DNA of 64,000 bases from an uncultured Marinomonas sp. (GCA_947493575.1 CANLRQ010000003.1:62001-126000); one strand, 5' to 3'; positions 1 through 10,025 are shown, counted from the stretch's first letter. The notes: generated from the letters alone by a model not told the origin. Program-made: numbers and translations.

Positions 1-2042
1 GGAATACTTAGCATTTTATTGCCTTTACCTTTAGACATCTGAGGTAAAGACCCTGCTTTAAATACCAACATTCTGCCTTCATTAGAAACAACAACTATGT
101 CGCTCTTTTCAGGGGATGAGACCTTAATTGGCGGCACTACTTCGGCACCATTAGGTAATGTAAGCGATGCTTTACCCGCTTTATTTTTTGCATGTAAATC
201 TTTTAAGCACGCAATAAAACCATATCCTGCATCACTGGATAATAGATAAAATGAATCATCAGAGTCCAATATTGCTGCGACTATATGGATGTCTTTTTCT
301 AAACTTATACGGCCTGTAATAGGTTCACCTTGCCCTCTTGCAGAAGGCAATAAGTGCGCTTTAATAGAATAGGTTCTTCCATTAGATGCAAGCAAAACTA
401 ACGTTTGGTTAGAGCGGCCTTTTGTTGATAATAAGAACTCATCCCCTGACTTAAAGCTCAATCCTGTTACATCAATATCATGGCCCTTCGCTGCTCGTAT
501 CCAACCTTGCTTCGAAAGCACAACCGTTATCGGATCATTTGATAATAAATCTTCTTCGGTAAACGCTTGGGACTCTTTACGAGCAACAATCGGAGTACGT
601 CTGTCATCCCCATGTTGTTCAATGGCTTCTTCAATTTCCTTTATAATAAGTTTTTTTAACTTACTATCAGAAGCCAATAAACCTTCTAAACGCTTTCTTT
701 CTTTTTCAAGCTCATCCTGTTCCCCTCGAATACGCATTTCTTCTAACTTAGCAAGATGGCGTAGTTTTAATTCCAATATGGATTCAGCCTGAGTGTCGGA
801 TAAGGAAAAACGTTCAATTAAAACGGGCTTTGGTTTGTCCTCTGTTCGAATAATATGAATTACTTCATCAATATTCAAAAAGGCAATCAATAAACCTTCT
901 AAAATATGCAGTCGGTTAATCACTTTATCCAAACGAAACTGTAAACGTCGACGAACAACATTGATGCGAAAACGTAACCACTCTAATAAAAATGCTTTTA
1001 GCCCTTTTACCTGAGGCAAACCATCCAAACCAATAACATTCATATTTACTCGATAAGAACGTTCAAGGTCTGTGGTAGCAAATAAATGCGCCATAACTGC
1101 ATCAATATCAACCCGATTTGACTTAGGAACAATCACTAATCTCGTTGGGTTTTCATGATCCGACTCATCTTTGAGGTCAACAATCATCGGCAGTTTTTTA
1201 GCCTGCATCTGTGCAGCAATCTGCTCTAAAACTTTATTACCTGAAACTTGATGAGGCAGCTCGTGAATAACCACTTCTCCCTCTTCTATAACATAACGAG
1301 CTCTGGCTTTGATTTGCCCTTTACCCGTTTCATACAGTTTTCTCAAGTCCGTACGAGACGTTATTAACTCACCGCCTGTAGGAAAATCAGGGCCATTAAC
1401 AAACTCCAGCAAATCATCCAGTTCAGCCTTCGGATGATTTAATAAGTGAACACAAGCTTGCCCAACTTCTCTTAGATTATGAGGAGGGATATCCGTCGCC
1501 ATGCCAACAGCAATACCAGTAGTTCCATTTAGTAATAGATTAGGAAGACGGGCAGGCAAGACAGATGGTTCATTTAATGTCCCATCAAAATTAGGCACCC
1601 AATCAACCGTTCCTTGCGACACTTCTTTTAATAAAATATCAGAGTATTTTGATAAGCGTGATTCTGTATAACGCATAGCGGCAAACGACTTTGGATCGTC
1701 TGGAGCACCCCAGTTTCCTTGTCCATCTACAAGCGGATAACGATAGGAAAAAGGCTGGGCCATTAAGACCATCGCTTCATAACAAGCACTGTCACCATGG
1801 GGATGAAATTTACCCAATACATCCCCTACCGTTCTGGCAGACTTTTTATATTTAGCTGTCGCTTTTAAACCTAGCTCACTCATTGCATACACAATACGTC
1901 GTTGAACAGGCTTTAGACCATCTCCTATATGAGGCAATGCTCGGTCTAAAATAACGTACATGGAATAATTTAAATACGCTTTTTCCGTATAATCACGTAA
2001 AGACAGTGTTTCGTTTTCTTCAAAATTTTGCAACTCAGACAA
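1..2042 (-). CDS. parC: DNA topoisomerase IV subunit A (partial, 3' end missing)
   Basis: ParC cleaves and rejoins DNA in the type IIA topoisomerase that decatenates daughter chromosomes, working with ParE. I translated it from the minus strand. It starts with a TTG codon at 2042 (MSELQNFEE...), 10 bases after an AAAGG ribosome site, and runs off the left edge after about 680 codons. E. coli ParC has about 750, so the end of the C-terminal domain is missing. The quinolone region reads [10 protein letters not shown], the usual susceptible form with Ser and Glu, and the catalytic tyrosine is in FAAMRYTE near position 1672. The shorter C-terminal domain and the absence of a GyrA box separate it from gyrA at 28466. 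It is divergent from the cupin gene. The family is certain; the TTG start is likely. Confidence 0.95.
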   Translation of the reverse strand, partial: MSELQNFEENETLSLRDYTEKAYLNYSMYVILDRALPHIGDGLKPVQRRIVYAMSELGLKATAKYKKSARTVGDVLGKFHPHGDSACYEAMVLMAQPFSYRYPLVDGQGNWGAPDDPKSFAAMRYTESRLSKYSDILLKEVSQGTVDWVPNFDGTLNEPSVLPARLPNLLLNGTTGIAVGMATDIPPHNLREVGQACVHLLNHPKAELDDLLEFVNGPDFPTGGELITSRTDLRKLYETGKGQIKARARYVIEEGEVVIHELPHQVSGNKVLEQIAAQMQAKKLPMIVDLKDESDHENPTRLVIVPKSNRVDIDAVMAHLFATTDLERSYRVNMNVIGLDGLPQVKGLKAFLLEWLRFRINVVRRRLQFRLDKVINRLHILEGLLIAFLNIDEVIHIIRTEDKPKPVLIERFSLSDTQAESILELKLRHLAKLEEMRIRGEQDELEKERKRLEGLLASDSKLKKLIIKEIEEAIEQHGDDRRTPIVARKESQAFTEEDLLSNDPITVVLSKQGWIRAAKGHDIDVTGLSFKSGDEFLLSTKGRSNQTLVLLASNGRTYSIKAHLLPSARGQGEPITGRISLEKDIHIVAAILDSDDSFYLLSSDAGYGFIACLKDLHAKNKAGKASLTLPNGAEVVPPIKVSSPEKSDIVVVSNEGRMLVFKAGSLPQMSKGKGNKMLSI

Positions 2043-2155
2043 GGACTTATACCTTTATAAATTTTTCATATATATACTATAAAGAATGCAGATAGACGCC
2101 TGCAACGTTTAATAACATTATCTAACACTAAATTATTGAATTCACCTTAAACAAC

Positions 2156-2917
2156 ATGATTCAATATCCTATTACTTTATTAATTGAGAAAACGCCACTC
2201 ATGTCACTCTTTGATACAGAGACTTTACCATTCACACCACCAAGAACCATGAATCCTATTGAAAAAAGTGGTGTAAAGTTTTTACTGTGTCACAGTGAGA
2301 CGATGAAAATCTATCAAGAATATTTTTTCCAAAATGAGATTCAGCAACGTTTTTATCATTTTCAAACAGACTGCTATCTATTTGTTTTAGATGGACAAGC
2401 TTTCATACAAAACCACACATTAGAGTGCTCTGTAAAAATAAATCAGGGAATATGGATGGAAGCTGGCAGCTTTAATAAACTCGTTCCCATCAGTAATCGT
2501 TTCGAATGCATCTTACTAGTGGTTGAAGAACATCAACATGACGCAACATTCGACGAATACATGCGAGTACAATCATCAGGCACAGCTAAAAAGTCAACAT
2601 CTAACTCAGACAGCACTCGTTGGGAATTATCCAATCACCCTAAAGTAAAAATAGAAATCGAATTATTGCCTAAAAATCATCAAGAACCCATACATTATCA
2701 TCGATTTACCAAGCAATTTTTAATCAGTTTAACAGACACTATTCAGGTCAAAAATAAAGATGTTGAGAGTACCCTACTACCAAAACAAAGTCTGCTTATC
2801 GAAAAAAAGCACAAACACAGCATTATAAATAACAATAATCACTCAGTTCAAACTCTTAATTTTTATACCCCAAGAGTCAAAAAAGACCGAGTTTTAGTCA
2901 TTGGAAAACCTAAATGA
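2156..2917 (+). CDS. Hypothetical protein with two cupin-like halves
   Basis: I do not recognise a named family. The 253-residue protein shows two beta-rich halves. The C-terminal one (about residues 165-245) looks like a cupin, with EPIHYHRF followed by a glycine-poor strand region and KHKHSI. The N-terminal half (about 55-125) has the same strand pattern (FYHFQTD, VLDGQAF) with fewer histidines. No signal peptide or membrane segment is visible. A second start at 2201 (MSLFDTET) is possible; neither start has a strong ribosome site. The gene is divergent from parC and convergent with the acetyltransferase gene 19 bases downstream. A metal-binding or small-ligand-binding cupin is the most that can be inferred. 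Confidence 0.6.
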   Translation: MIQYPITLLIEKTPLMSLFDTETLPFTPPRTMNPIEKSGVKFLLCHSETMKIYQEYFFQNEIQQRFYHFQTDCYLFVLDGQAFIQNHTLECSVKINQGIWMEAGSFNKLVPISNRFECILLVVEEHQHDATFDEYMRVQSSGTAKKSTSNSDSTRWELSNHPKVKIEIELLPKNHQEPIHYHRFTKQFLISLTDTIQVKNKDVESTLLPKQSLLIEKKHKHSIINNNNHSVQTLNFYTPRVKKDRVLVIGKPK

Positions 2918-2936
2918 GCACTGTTAATGCCTTCAG

Positions 2937-3824
2937 TTATCTTAAGACTAATGCTGTTAAAATATGATCTTCCCATTTCCCCGCAATTTTTAAGTAATTT
3001 CTAGCTACTCCCTCTGTTTCAAATTTCAACCCTTCTAATACAGCCGCGCTTCTTGTATTTCGAGGCATATAACTTGCCATAATACGATCTATTGCCATAA
3101 CCTCATTTACGTATTTAATACCTTCCTCAAGAGTCTCTTTCATCAGCCCCTGACCCTGATGCTTTTTACTGATGCTATAACCCAAATAACAACACTGAGA
3201 AACACCACGAACAATAGAAGAGTAGTTGCTATAGGCTAAAATCTCTGTTTCTTCCTTATTTAAAAGACACAGCGCTAGCCCTATATCACGAATAAACTCC
3301 TTACGAACTTCTTTAATTCTTAACTCGGCCGTTTCTAGCGTGTAATAATTTTCATGCCTTAACGGTTCCCAAGGTTCAAAAAACTCTTTATTTTCATTTA
3401 CATACTGATGCAATAGAGGGGCGTGCTGCTCTTCAAGCACTCTCAGAACGCCACGATTCGTCTCTATTCTTGGGAAACGTTTTTTAAATAAATCGTTATC
3501 TGTATTTGTGAAACCGTACTCTCGTTCAACTTTCACTATTTTAACGTCATAAGCCTCATACCAGAGTTCTTTACTCATATTTTGCACACGATCATGGAAA
3601 GTATGCTCTTTCCATCGCTTTATACTTTCAAGATCTTTCCAATAAGAGATTAGAATTTGGATATCTTCTTTTGCGTATTCAACACCTAAAAAGCCTTCTT
3701 GAGTAGAAGCCAAGTCAATCATTTTCTCTAACAATACGCTGTACACCACGTCATTCTGCAGCAATTTGCTAGTAAAAATAGTAGCATAGTAAGGAAGTGA
3801 AGGTTTTTCGTTATAAATAGCCAT
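2937..3824 (-). CDS. ABM-domain / RimJ-like N-acetyltransferase fusion protein
   Basis: Residues 1-100 form an antibiotic-biosynthesis-monooxygenase-type (ABM, dimeric alpha-beta barrel) domain: YYATIFTSKL, a middle helix, then FLGVEYA and SYWKDLESIKRWKEH. Residues from about 115 to the end (295 in all) resemble RimJ, the GNAT enzyme that acetylates the N-terminal alanine of ribosomal protein S5, with FFEPWEPLRHE, a CYLGYSI strand, HQGQGLMKE as the acetyl-CoA loop, IMASYMPRNTRSA and WEDHILTAL. The chosen start at 3824 follows GGGAAAAACA; a longer frame to 3860 has no such site. ABM domains alone bind or oxidise small molecules such as haem or quinones. What the fusion does is not known to me. 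The acetyl acceptor could be S5 or another substrate. Confidence 0.8.
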   Translation of the reverse strand: MAIYNEKPSLPYYATIFTSKLLQNDVVYSVLLEKMIDLASTQEGFLGVEYAKEDIQILISYWKDLESIKRWKEHTFHDRVQNMSKELWYEAYDVKIVKVEREYGFTNTDNDLFKKRFPRIETNRGVLRVLEEQHAPLLHQYVNENKEFFEPWEPLRHENYYTLETAELRIKEVRKEFIRDIGLALCLLNKEETEILAYSNYSSIVRGVSQCCYLGYSISKKHQGQGLMKETLEEGIKYVNEVMAIDRIMASYMPRNTRSAAVLEGLKFETEGVARNYLKIAGKWEDHILTALVLR

Positions 3825-3894
3825 TGTTTTTCCCAAATTTGACAATGAAAAGCAATCCATTCTGTTAAAAATGGTCTATAGTTATAGGGTTGAT

Positions 3895-4086
3895 ATAGAT
3901 TTAATCTATGAGGTGTTATGTTTTATATTGATAACAGGAGAGCCGTATTTCGTAATCTCCCTAACTGAGTATCATAATAGTCGTGAAATGCGCTTAGTTT
4001 TGGCGCTTTACACCTCTACTGTCTTCCCCTTTTGGCAGTATTTCAAATGGAATCATTAGCCCGCATAATGTGCGGGCTTTTTTTTA
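3895..4086 (+). ncRNA. Candidate small structured RNA
   Basis: This plus-strand stretch lies between two minus-strand genes, yet it ends in a strong plus-strand terminator, so something is transcribed here. It begins with a 15-bp palindrome (3895-3909, ATAGATT T AATCTAT) that could be an operator. Two further hairpins follow: GGAGA/TCTCC near 3939-3962 and an 11-position stem GTGAAATGCGC/GCGCTTTACAC near 3982-4013 with two mismatches. A 62-codon frame (3871-4059) covers it but has no ribosome site or recognisable protein features. It does not match Spot 42, RyhB, GlmZ or CsrB as I know them. The exact 5' end is unknown. Confidence 0.45.
4058..4086 (+). terminator. Rho-independent terminator of the candidate small RNA
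   Basis: An 8-bp perfect stem, AGCCCGCA / TGCGGGCT with loop TAATG, is followed by nine T residues on the plus strand. On the minus strand no T run follows, so it serves plus-strand transcription only, although both flanking genes are on the minus strand. Confidence 0.9.
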
Positions 4087-4091
4087 TAGAG

Positions 4092-4973
4092 TTATTTTTC
4101 CCAAGTTTGGCCAGCGCCAGAGAGAATATCCGAATAATGCTCAGGCCGTCTATCTCGAAACAATCCAAATGCACGCCTTTCATGACGTATCGCTTTTAGG
4201 TCATAGGTAGTAAATAAAATAGTTTCTTCACTTCTATTTGCTTCAACTATTTTTTCACCTGTTTCATTTGTCATAAATGAAGATCCATAAAACTCAATAA
4301 AGCTATCATCTCCATATTCTTTCCCAACTCTATTTGCTGCGATCACAGGTGTCATATTAGCGGCTGCATGTCCTTGCATTGTTCGTTGCCAATGATCCTT
4401 ACTATCCATATCTGGATAAGGTGGCTCTGAGCCAATTGCCGTTGGATAAAAAATCAACTCGGCTCCTTTTAGCGCCAAGCAACGTGCTAATTCTGGAGAC
4501 CATTGATCCCAACAGATACCACAGCCAATTCTCCCAAACTGCGTATCCCACACCTTTATTCCTGTGTTTCCAGGAGTAAAGTAATACTTTTCTTGGTAGC
4601 CAGGACCATCAGGAATATGTGTTTTTCTATATAAATCTAATACAGAGCCATCCGCATCAATCACAACTAAGGAGTTATAAAAAGACTGTCCATCTCGTTC
4701 AAAAAAACTCACAGGTAAGACAACATTCAATTCTTTAGCAAGCCGTGACATAGTCATTACAACATCACTATTCTTCAGCGGCTCTGCCCAATCAAAATAC
4801 TCTGGTTTCTGATCTATACAAAAATAAAATCCAGCAAACAATTCTTGCAATAAAATAATGTTCGCACCTTTTGCAGCGGCTTCACGAACTTTATTCTCTG
4901 CTTTACTTAAATTATCCGTTTTACTTTCACTAACAGACATTTGAATGCATGCTACGGTAACAAGAGAGCTCAT
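4092..4973 (-). CDS. aguB: N-carbamoylputrescine amidase
   Basis: AguB hydrolyses N-carbamoylputrescine to putrescine, CO2 and ammonia in the cytosol, the last step of the agmatine route. The 293-residue protein is a carbon-nitrogen hydrolase of the nitrilase superfamily with the expected triad: Glu44 (LLQELF), Lys117 (YRKTHIPDGPG) and Cys154 (GCGICWDQW). The start at 4973 has a strong GGAGG eight bases upstream; a longer frame to 5030 would overlap aguA and has no site. It lies 14 bases downstream of aguA in an apparent speA-aguA-aguB operon. Length and motifs match the family throughout. Confidence 0.96.
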   Translation of the reverse strand: MSSLVTVACIQMSVSESKTDNLSKAENKVREAAAKGANIILLQELFAGFYFCIDQKPEYFDWAEPLKNSDVVMTMSRLAKELNVVLPVSFFERDGQSFYNSLVVIDADGSVLDLYRKTHIPDGPGYQEKYYFTPGNTGIKVWDTQFGRIGCGICWDQWSPELARCLALKGAELIFYPTAIGSEPPYPDMDSKDHWQRTMQGHAAANMTPVIAANRVGKEYGDDSFIEFYGSSFMTNETGEKIVEANRSEETILFTTYDLKAIRHERRAFGLFRDRRPEHYSDILSGAGQTWEK

Positions 4974-4987
4974 ACTTACTCCTCCAA

Positions 4988-6025
4988 TTATTTCACTAAC
5001 ACTGCTGCTGGTTGCTGCATGGTAATACAATGAATGCCTCCTCCACCTCTGAAAAGAGGTAAAGCGTAGACAGGCACTATGTCATAAGCAGGAAAGACTC
5101 GTCTAAAAACAGACAGCGCATGTTCATCATTTACATCATTGAACACGGGAACAATAACTGCTCCATTTGCGATATAAAAATTAATATACGATAAAGGTAA
5201 TGGTTCACCATCCCATATTTGGGTCGCGGGCTGAGGAATCTCTATCACTTCAATACGACGGCCTTTAGCATCCAAAGCTTTCTCAAGAACGGCTTTATTC
5301 TTTGCATAAGTGGAGTAATTTGGATGGGCGGCATCTTCTGTTGACATGGTGATAACCGTCCCCGGCTTAACAAATGCAGCAATAACATCTACATGACCAT
5401 CAGTATCAACATCACCAGATAAGCCTTCTTCGAGCCAAATTACTTTTTCAATTGAGAATTGCTTTTTGAGCTCACTTTCTATTTCGTCTTGAGAAAAGTG
5501 TGGGTTTCTGTTTTTATGTAAAAGACACTGTTTTGTTGTCAGTAAAGTGCCTTCCCCATCAAAGTGAACACTGCCCCCTTCTAAAATCATATCAACTGAA
5601 AAAGATGTTGATAATTCTCCACTGGATTTAAGGGAGTCAATTACATGATGTGCAATTTCTTGATCATAAGAATAAGGAAAGAATTTTTCCCCCCATGCAT
5701 TAAACTGCCAATTTAATGCGCTTAAAGTTCCATTTTGATTCAGTGTAAAAAATGGCATAACATCTCGCGCCCAAGAATCATCTACTTCTTTCACAAAAAT
5801 AGAAACCTTGGAGTCTAAATCTATAAAACGCGCTGTCACTTCCTCCAACAAAGTAGGTTTAACGATGACACAAACTGGTTCATATCGGGCGACAGCTCTA
5901 ATTACCGCTTCGTAACTTTGCTGTGCTAGTTCCAATTGGCCTTCCCAGATAATATCTCGGCAAGGCCAAATAACCCAAGTTCGTGTGTGTTGTTCCCATT
6001 CCGCAGGAACTCTAAAACTGCTCAT
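4988..6025 (-). CDS. aguA: Agmatine deiminase
   Basis: AguA converts agmatine to N-carbamoylputrescine and ammonia. The 345-residue protein has the guanidine-modifying (pentein) fold signatures: WARD at 86-89, the EGGSVHFDGEGT segment at 149-160, the catalytic His211 and Asp213 in DTDGHVD, and the nucleophile Cys333 in GGGGIHCITMQQP. It starts 20 bases after the end of speA and is followed closely by aguB, so SpeA, AguA and AguB together make putrescine from arginine. Length and motif order are typical of the family. I see nothing unusual. Confidence 0.97.
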   Translation of the reverse strand: MSSFRVPAEWEQHTRTWVIWPCRDIIWEGQLELAQQSYEAVIRAVARYEPVCVIVKPTLLEEVTARFIDLDSKVSIFVKEVDDSWARDVMPFFTLNQNGTLSALNWQFNAWGEKFFPYSYDQEIAHHVIDSLKSSGELSTSFSVDMILEGGSVHFDGEGTLLTTKQCLLHKNRNPHFSQDEIESELKKQFSIEKVIWLEEGLSGDVDTDGHVDVIAAFVKPGTVITMSTEDAAHPNYSTYAKNKAVLEKALDAKGRRIEVIEIPQPATQIWDGEPLPLSYINFYIANGAVIVPVFNDVNDEHALSVFRRVFPAYDIVPVYALPLFRGGGGIHCITMQQPAAVLVK

Positions 6026-6045
6026 ACAACCATACCGATTCGCGT

Positions 6046-7941
6046 TTAAATTAAATAAGTGTAACCTTTCAAGACGCCTTTACACGTAGCCAAAAACTGT
6101 TCTTGATCTTGGGTATTAAGCTCACTGGATTGGATTTTTTCCACATAGCGCTTTATAAGGGCATGATCATCATAACTGACGGATCTCAATACATCTTGTA
6201 CACTGTCACCCATTAAAACATGGTCTATTTGAAATCCATCATCTGTTAAATAAACATCTACCGAGCTGGTGTCTCCAAATAAATTATGTAAATCTCCCAA
6301 TGTTTCTTGATAAGCCCCTACTAGGAAAAAGCCCATTAAATAATCTTCCCCTTCTAGCGGAGGAGGAGGTAAAGGCAGTGAACTTTCCAACCCTTGTCCA
6401 TCAACATAACGATACAGACAACCATCAGAGTCACAAGTAACATCTTGAATTTTCCCCCTAAAGGAAGGCTCTTGATCTAAACCTTGTAAGGGAATCACAG
6501 GAAATACTTGATCAATCCCCCATGCGTCTGGCATAGACTGAAAGACAGACAAGTTTACAAAGAGTTTTTCAGCTAGGCGTTCATTTAGTTCATCGATGAC
6601 CGCTCGATGCCCTCTATTACGATTATCCAATCTAGGAAGGAGTAAACGACACGATGCTAAAAATAAATTTTCCGCTAATGCTCTTTGCTCTAAATTTAAT
6701 TGGCCATGTGTGTATAAAGACAAAACATCATTAAAATCGTCTGATAAGTCATGATAAAGCTCGACCAAAGAACGTTTATCTTTTCCACCCACTTCTAAAA
6801 CTTTAAGTACATCCCATAAACGAAGAATTTCCAACTGGCTGTCTTCATGGGGCTGGCTGACTGTAAGCAATTCCGCACCAGATGAAAAAACATTAGCGAT
6901 CATCATTGCATGATGTGCAGTGACCGCTCTTCCAGACTCAGAGATTAAGTTAGGGTGAGGCAAGTCATGTTGCTCACAAATATTATGGAATGCAAAAATA
7001 ATATTATTCGCATATTCAGAAATACTGTAATTAGCAGAGTAAGCACTTTGAGAGCGAGTACCCTCATAATCAACCCCAAGTCCACCACCAACGTCCACCC
7101 ATTTGATGGGAACATTCATCTGATGCAGCTCAGAATAATAGCGGGCACACTCTTTTAAACTGTTTTGAATATCCCGAATACGAGTAATTTGAGAGCCAAG
7201 ATGAAAATGAATCAACTCCAAACAATCCACTTTATCTAGCTCACGTAAACGATCAATAGCTCTCATTAGTTGAGATGTTGTGAGGCCAAACTTTGACTTT
7301 TCACCACCACTGTTCCCCCAATGAGTAGAACAAGTGGATGCTAAACGAATGCGAATACCAATCCTCGGCTTTACATTTATTTTTTGTGCTTCTTTAAGTA
7401 TTAAATCTAGCTCATGCAGTTTTTCCACAACTAGAAAAACCTTATGTCCCATCTTTTCAGCCATTAAAGCAAGATGGATAAACTCTTTATCTTTATACCC
7501 ATTACATACAATAATGCCATTTGGGCTTTGATGCATTGCAAGCACAGCCATCAATTCAGGTTTACTACCCGCCTCTAACCCCACAGAGAGAGGGTTTTCA
7601 GGCTGACATTTAGTAATCTCTTCCACCACGCGGCGTTGTTGATTTACCTTGATCGGATAAACAATCGAATATTGACCTTGATACTTATAATATTGGATGG
7701 CCTCTTGAAAAGAACCTGTTATTTTTTCAATTCTAGAATGCAAGATATTTGGGAAGCGCACTAAAGTAGGTAAAGGAATATTTTTATCCTTTAACGCTTT
7801 AGATAACTCAGTAAGATCTATATTTCTCTCTCTATCTGGCAAAGCAACAGCTCGACCTTTTTCATTTATAGAGAAAAACCCCGCGCTCCAATGATCAACA
7901 TTGTATAAATCAATAGAGTCTTTAACAGACCACTTAGACAT
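6046..7941 (-). CDS. speA: Biosynthetic arginine decarboxylase
   Basis: SpeA decarboxylates arginine to agmatine with pyridoxal phosphate. The protein is 631 residues, usual for this fold III decarboxylase. Lys98 in YPIKVNQQ is the cofactor lysine, and the glycine loop WVDVGGGLGVDYEG binds its phosphate. The start at 7941 has AGGAGG seven bases upstream. A longer frame up to 8022 would begin inside the speE terminator and is rejected. It heads the speA-aguA-aguB unit and lies just downstream of speE, so all four polyamine genes face one way. Transcription may come from its own promoter or from read-through of the terminator. Confidence 0.97.
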   Translation of the reverse strand: MSKWSVKDSIDLYNVDHWSAGFFSINEKGRAVALPDRERNIDLTELSKALKDKNIPLPTLVRFPNILHSRIEKITGSFQEAIQYYKYQGQYSIVYPIKVNQQRRVVEEITKCQPENPLSVGLEAGSKPELMAVLAMHQSPNGIIVCNGYKDKEFIHLALMAEKMGHKVFLVVEKLHELDLILKEAQKINVKPRIGIRIRLASTCSTHWGNSGGEKSKFGLTTSQLMRAIDRLRELDKVDCLELIHFHLGSQITRIRDIQNSLKECARYYSELHQMNVPIKWVDVGGGLGVDYEGTRSQSAYSANYSISEYANNIIFAFHNICEQHDLPHPNLISESGRAVTAHHAMMIANVFSSGAELLTVSQPHEDSQLEILRLWDVLKVLEVGGKDKRSLVELYHDLSDDFNDVLSLYTHGQLNLEQRALAENLFLASCRLLLPRLDNRNRGHRAVIDELNERLAEKLFVNLSVFQSMPDAWGIDQVFPVIPLQGLDQEPSFRGKIQDVTCDSDGCLYRYVDGQGLESSLPLPPPPLEGEDYLMGFFLVGAYQETLGDLHNLFGDTSSVDVYLTDDGFQIDHVLMGDSVQDVLRSVSYDDHALIKRYVEKIQSSELNTQDQEQFLATCKGVLKGYTYLI

Positions 7942-7996
7942 ATGGCCTCCTTTTCTAGAAACAAAAAAACAGTTATAAAAACCATCTCTTAATGAT

Positions 7997-8033
7997 AAAA
8001 AACCCCTAATCTTATTACTCAAAGACTAGGGGT
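7997..8033 (-). terminator. Rho-independent terminator after speE
   Basis: The stem is ACCCCTAGTCTT / AAGATTAGGGGT with one mismatched position (12 positions, read on the minus strand), followed by six T residues. It ends the speE transcript 33 bases past its stop. It also sits only 55 bases before the speA start, so speA depends on its own promoter or on read-through. Confidence 0.88.
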
Positions 8034-8065
8034 GTATAAGTAAAGCAAGAACAAATAACGATGAA

Positions 8066-8917
8066 TTAAAATGCATCCAATACATATTGCGGTAAAGCAA
8101 ATGCAGCTTGATGTAATTCAGGCGTATAAAAACGAGTCTTAATTCCAGACGCTTCAAAACGCGTTCTCAATTCCTGAGAAGATAACTGGCGTAACGCATC
8201 ATTATCCGTTGCCCAAGCAAAAGTCATAATACCACCCACATAAGTTGGAACGGCACCAGAATAGAAATGCACATCTTTAAAATAAGGCTGCAAACGCTGA
8301 GCCGTTGTTGTTACTTCGTGCAGTTGCATAAAACTTACACCATTTTGAGCAACAAAAACGCCACCATCATTTAAGCAACGCTTACATCCTTCATAAAAAC
8401 GAGAACTAAACAAGACTTCGCCTGGGCCAATTGGATCTGTGCAATCCGAAATAATAACATCGTATTTTTCATCTGTTTCATTGACGAAATCAACACCATC
8501 CGCAATAACCACTTTTGCTTTTGGATGATCGTATGCACCAGCTGAGTGGTTTGGTAAATATTTAATACACATATCGACAACAGCTTGATCAATCTCAACT
8601 TGAGTTACTTGTTCAACACTCGAATGACGAAGAACTTCACGCAGCATGCCACCATCACCGCCGCCAATGATCAGTACTTTCTTGGCATTTCCATGGGCAA
8701 ACATAGGAACATGAGCCATCATTTCATGATACACAAACTCATCTTTTTCAGTAGTCTGAATAACACCATCCAATGCCATAATACGACCAAACTGTTTATT
8801 CTCAAAAATCACTAGATGTTGATGGTCTGTATCTAACTCAAAAAAAACATTATCAACTTCAAAACTCTGACCATAACCTTCATGCAAAGTTTCTGCTAAC
8901 ACTCTTTTATCTGTCAT
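8066..8917 (-). CDS. speE: Spermidine synthase (polyamine aminopropyltransferase)
   Basis: SpeE transfers the aminopropyl group of decarboxylated S-adenosylmethionine to putrescine, giving spermidine and 5'-methylthioadenosine. The 283-residue protein has the N-terminal beta domain and a Rossmann domain with GGGDGG at 85-90 and the catalytic Asp158 in ISDCTDP. Length is typical of bacterial SpeE. It is a single-gene unit ended by its own terminator and sits just before speA. The by-product methylthioadenosine is a substrate for MtaD, encoded at 31438. No speD (SAM decarboxylase) is in the window. Confidence 0.97.
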   Translation of the reverse strand: MTDKRVLAETLHEGYGQSFEVDNVFFELDTDHQHLVIFENKQFGRIMALDGVIQTTEKDEFVYHEMMAHVPMFAHGNAKKVLIIGGGDGGMLREVLRHSSVEQVTQVEIDQAVVDMCIKYLPNHSAGAYDHPKAKVVIADGVDFVNETDEKYDVIISDCTDPIGPGEVLFSSRFYEGCKRCLNDGGVFVAQNGVSFMQLHEVTTTAQRLQPYFKDVHFYSGAVPTYVGGIMTFAWATDNDALRQLSSQELRTRFEASGIKTRFYTPELHQAAFALPQYVLDAF

Positions 8918-9000
8918 GTATCTACTCTCCGAATACGAAAATATTGTTTGATTTTCAGTAATAAATAAACTCTACACAAGCAGTTTTACTACCTTTAAAA

Positions 9001-9042
9001 CAAACAAAACGAGAAGGTGATTGTATAACTCCCTTCTCGTTT
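9001..9042 (-). terminator. Rho-independent terminator after lipA
   Basis: An 11-bp perfect stem, AAACGAGAAGG / CCTTCTCGTTT, is followed on the minus strand by a T-rich tail (TTTTGTTTGTTTT). It closes the long proA-to-lipA cluster 22 bases past the lipA stop. Confidence 0.88.
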
Positions 9043-9064
9043 ATATTATATAATTATTTTACAT

Positions 9065-10024
9065 TTATGAAACACGTTCACCATGAGCCTGCTTATCGGC
9101 ATGGTATGAAGACCTTACCAAAGGACCACAAGCTGCGTGCTTAAAGCCAAGCTCTTTTGCTACTTCTTCATAGCGCTCGAACTCTTCTGGTGGAACAAAT
9201 CTTGACATTGGAAAGTGATGCTTTGAAGGCTGTAGATATTGACCTATTGTTAACATGTCTACACCATGTGCACGTAAGTCTTTCATAACTTCAACAATTT
9301 CATCAAACTCTTCGCCCATTCCTACCATCAATCCTGATTTAGTCGGCACATCAGGGCAACGTTCTTTGAATTTTTTCAATAAATCAAGAGACCACTGATA
9401 ATCTGAACCAGGACGAACCTGACGATATAAGCGAGGAATGGATTCTAAATTGTGATTAAACACATCAGGTGGAGCGATTTGCAAAATATCTAATGCAACG
9501 TCCATACGTCCACGAAAGTCAGGAACCAGTGTCTCAATCTCAATTGACGGACTTTCTTTACGCGTTTCGTTAATACAATCTACAAAATGCTGCGCCCCGC
9601 CATCACGTAAATCATCACGGTCAACAGATGTAATAACGACATATTTAAGCTTCATATCACGAATAGCAGCACCTAGCTCTTTCGCTTCATCTTCACTTAA
9701 TGCATTTGGTCGGCCATGGGCCACATCACAGAATGGGCAACGTCGAGTACAAATATCCCCCATGATCATGAAAGTCGCAGTACCATTACTAAAACATTCA
9801 CCTAAATTTGGGCAATTCGCTTCTTCGCAAACAGAAGACAGTTTATGATCTCGTAACGTCTTTTTTATACGTGCGATTTCTGGTGAGGCAGGCATTCTTA
9901 CACGCAACCAATCTGGCTTACGAGGAATCTCTTCTGTAGGAACGATCTTAACTGGGATACGAGCCATTTTTTCAGCGCCACGGAGTTTTTCTCCTTTAAC
10001 GACGCGTTTTACTTCTGTTGACAT
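9065..10024 (-). CDS. lipA: Lipoyl synthase
   Basis: LipA inserts two sulfur atoms into protein-bound octanoyl chains by radical SAM chemistry. The 319-residue protein has both iron-sulfur cluster motifs: the auxiliary cluster cysteines C66, C71 and C77 ([15 protein letters not shown]) and the radical SAM cysteines C92, C96 and C99 (CTRRCPFC). The C-terminal RSSYHA holds the serine that ligates the auxiliary cluster. The start at 10024 follows GGGTGGA; a longer frame to 10111 would run into lipB. It is the last gene of the cluster, one base after the lipB stop, so octanoyl transfer and sulfur insertion are co-expressed. Confidence 0.97.
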   Translation of the reverse strand: MSTEVKRVVKGEKLRGAEKMARIPVKIVPTEEIPRKPDWLRVRMPASPEIARIKKTLRDHKLSSVCEEANCPNLGECFSNGTATFMIMGDICTRRCPFCDVAHGRPNALSEDEAKELGAAIRDMKLKYVVITSVDRDDLRDGGAQHFVDCINETRKESPSIEIETLVPDFRGRMDVALDILQIAPPDVFNHNLESIPRLYRQVRPGSDYQWSLDLLKKFKERCPDVPTKSGLMVGMGEEFDEIVEVMKDLRAHGVDMLTIGQYLQPSKHHFPMSRFVPPEEFERYEEVAKELGFKHAACGPLVRSSYHADKQAHGERVS

Positions 10025-10025
10025 G

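Noticed and set aside
3871-4059. 62-codon frame before the 4058-4086 terminator
   Set aside because: It lacks a ribosome site and any protein-like feature, and it overlaps RNA-like hairpins; kept as a candidate small RNA instead, with the frame as the alternative.
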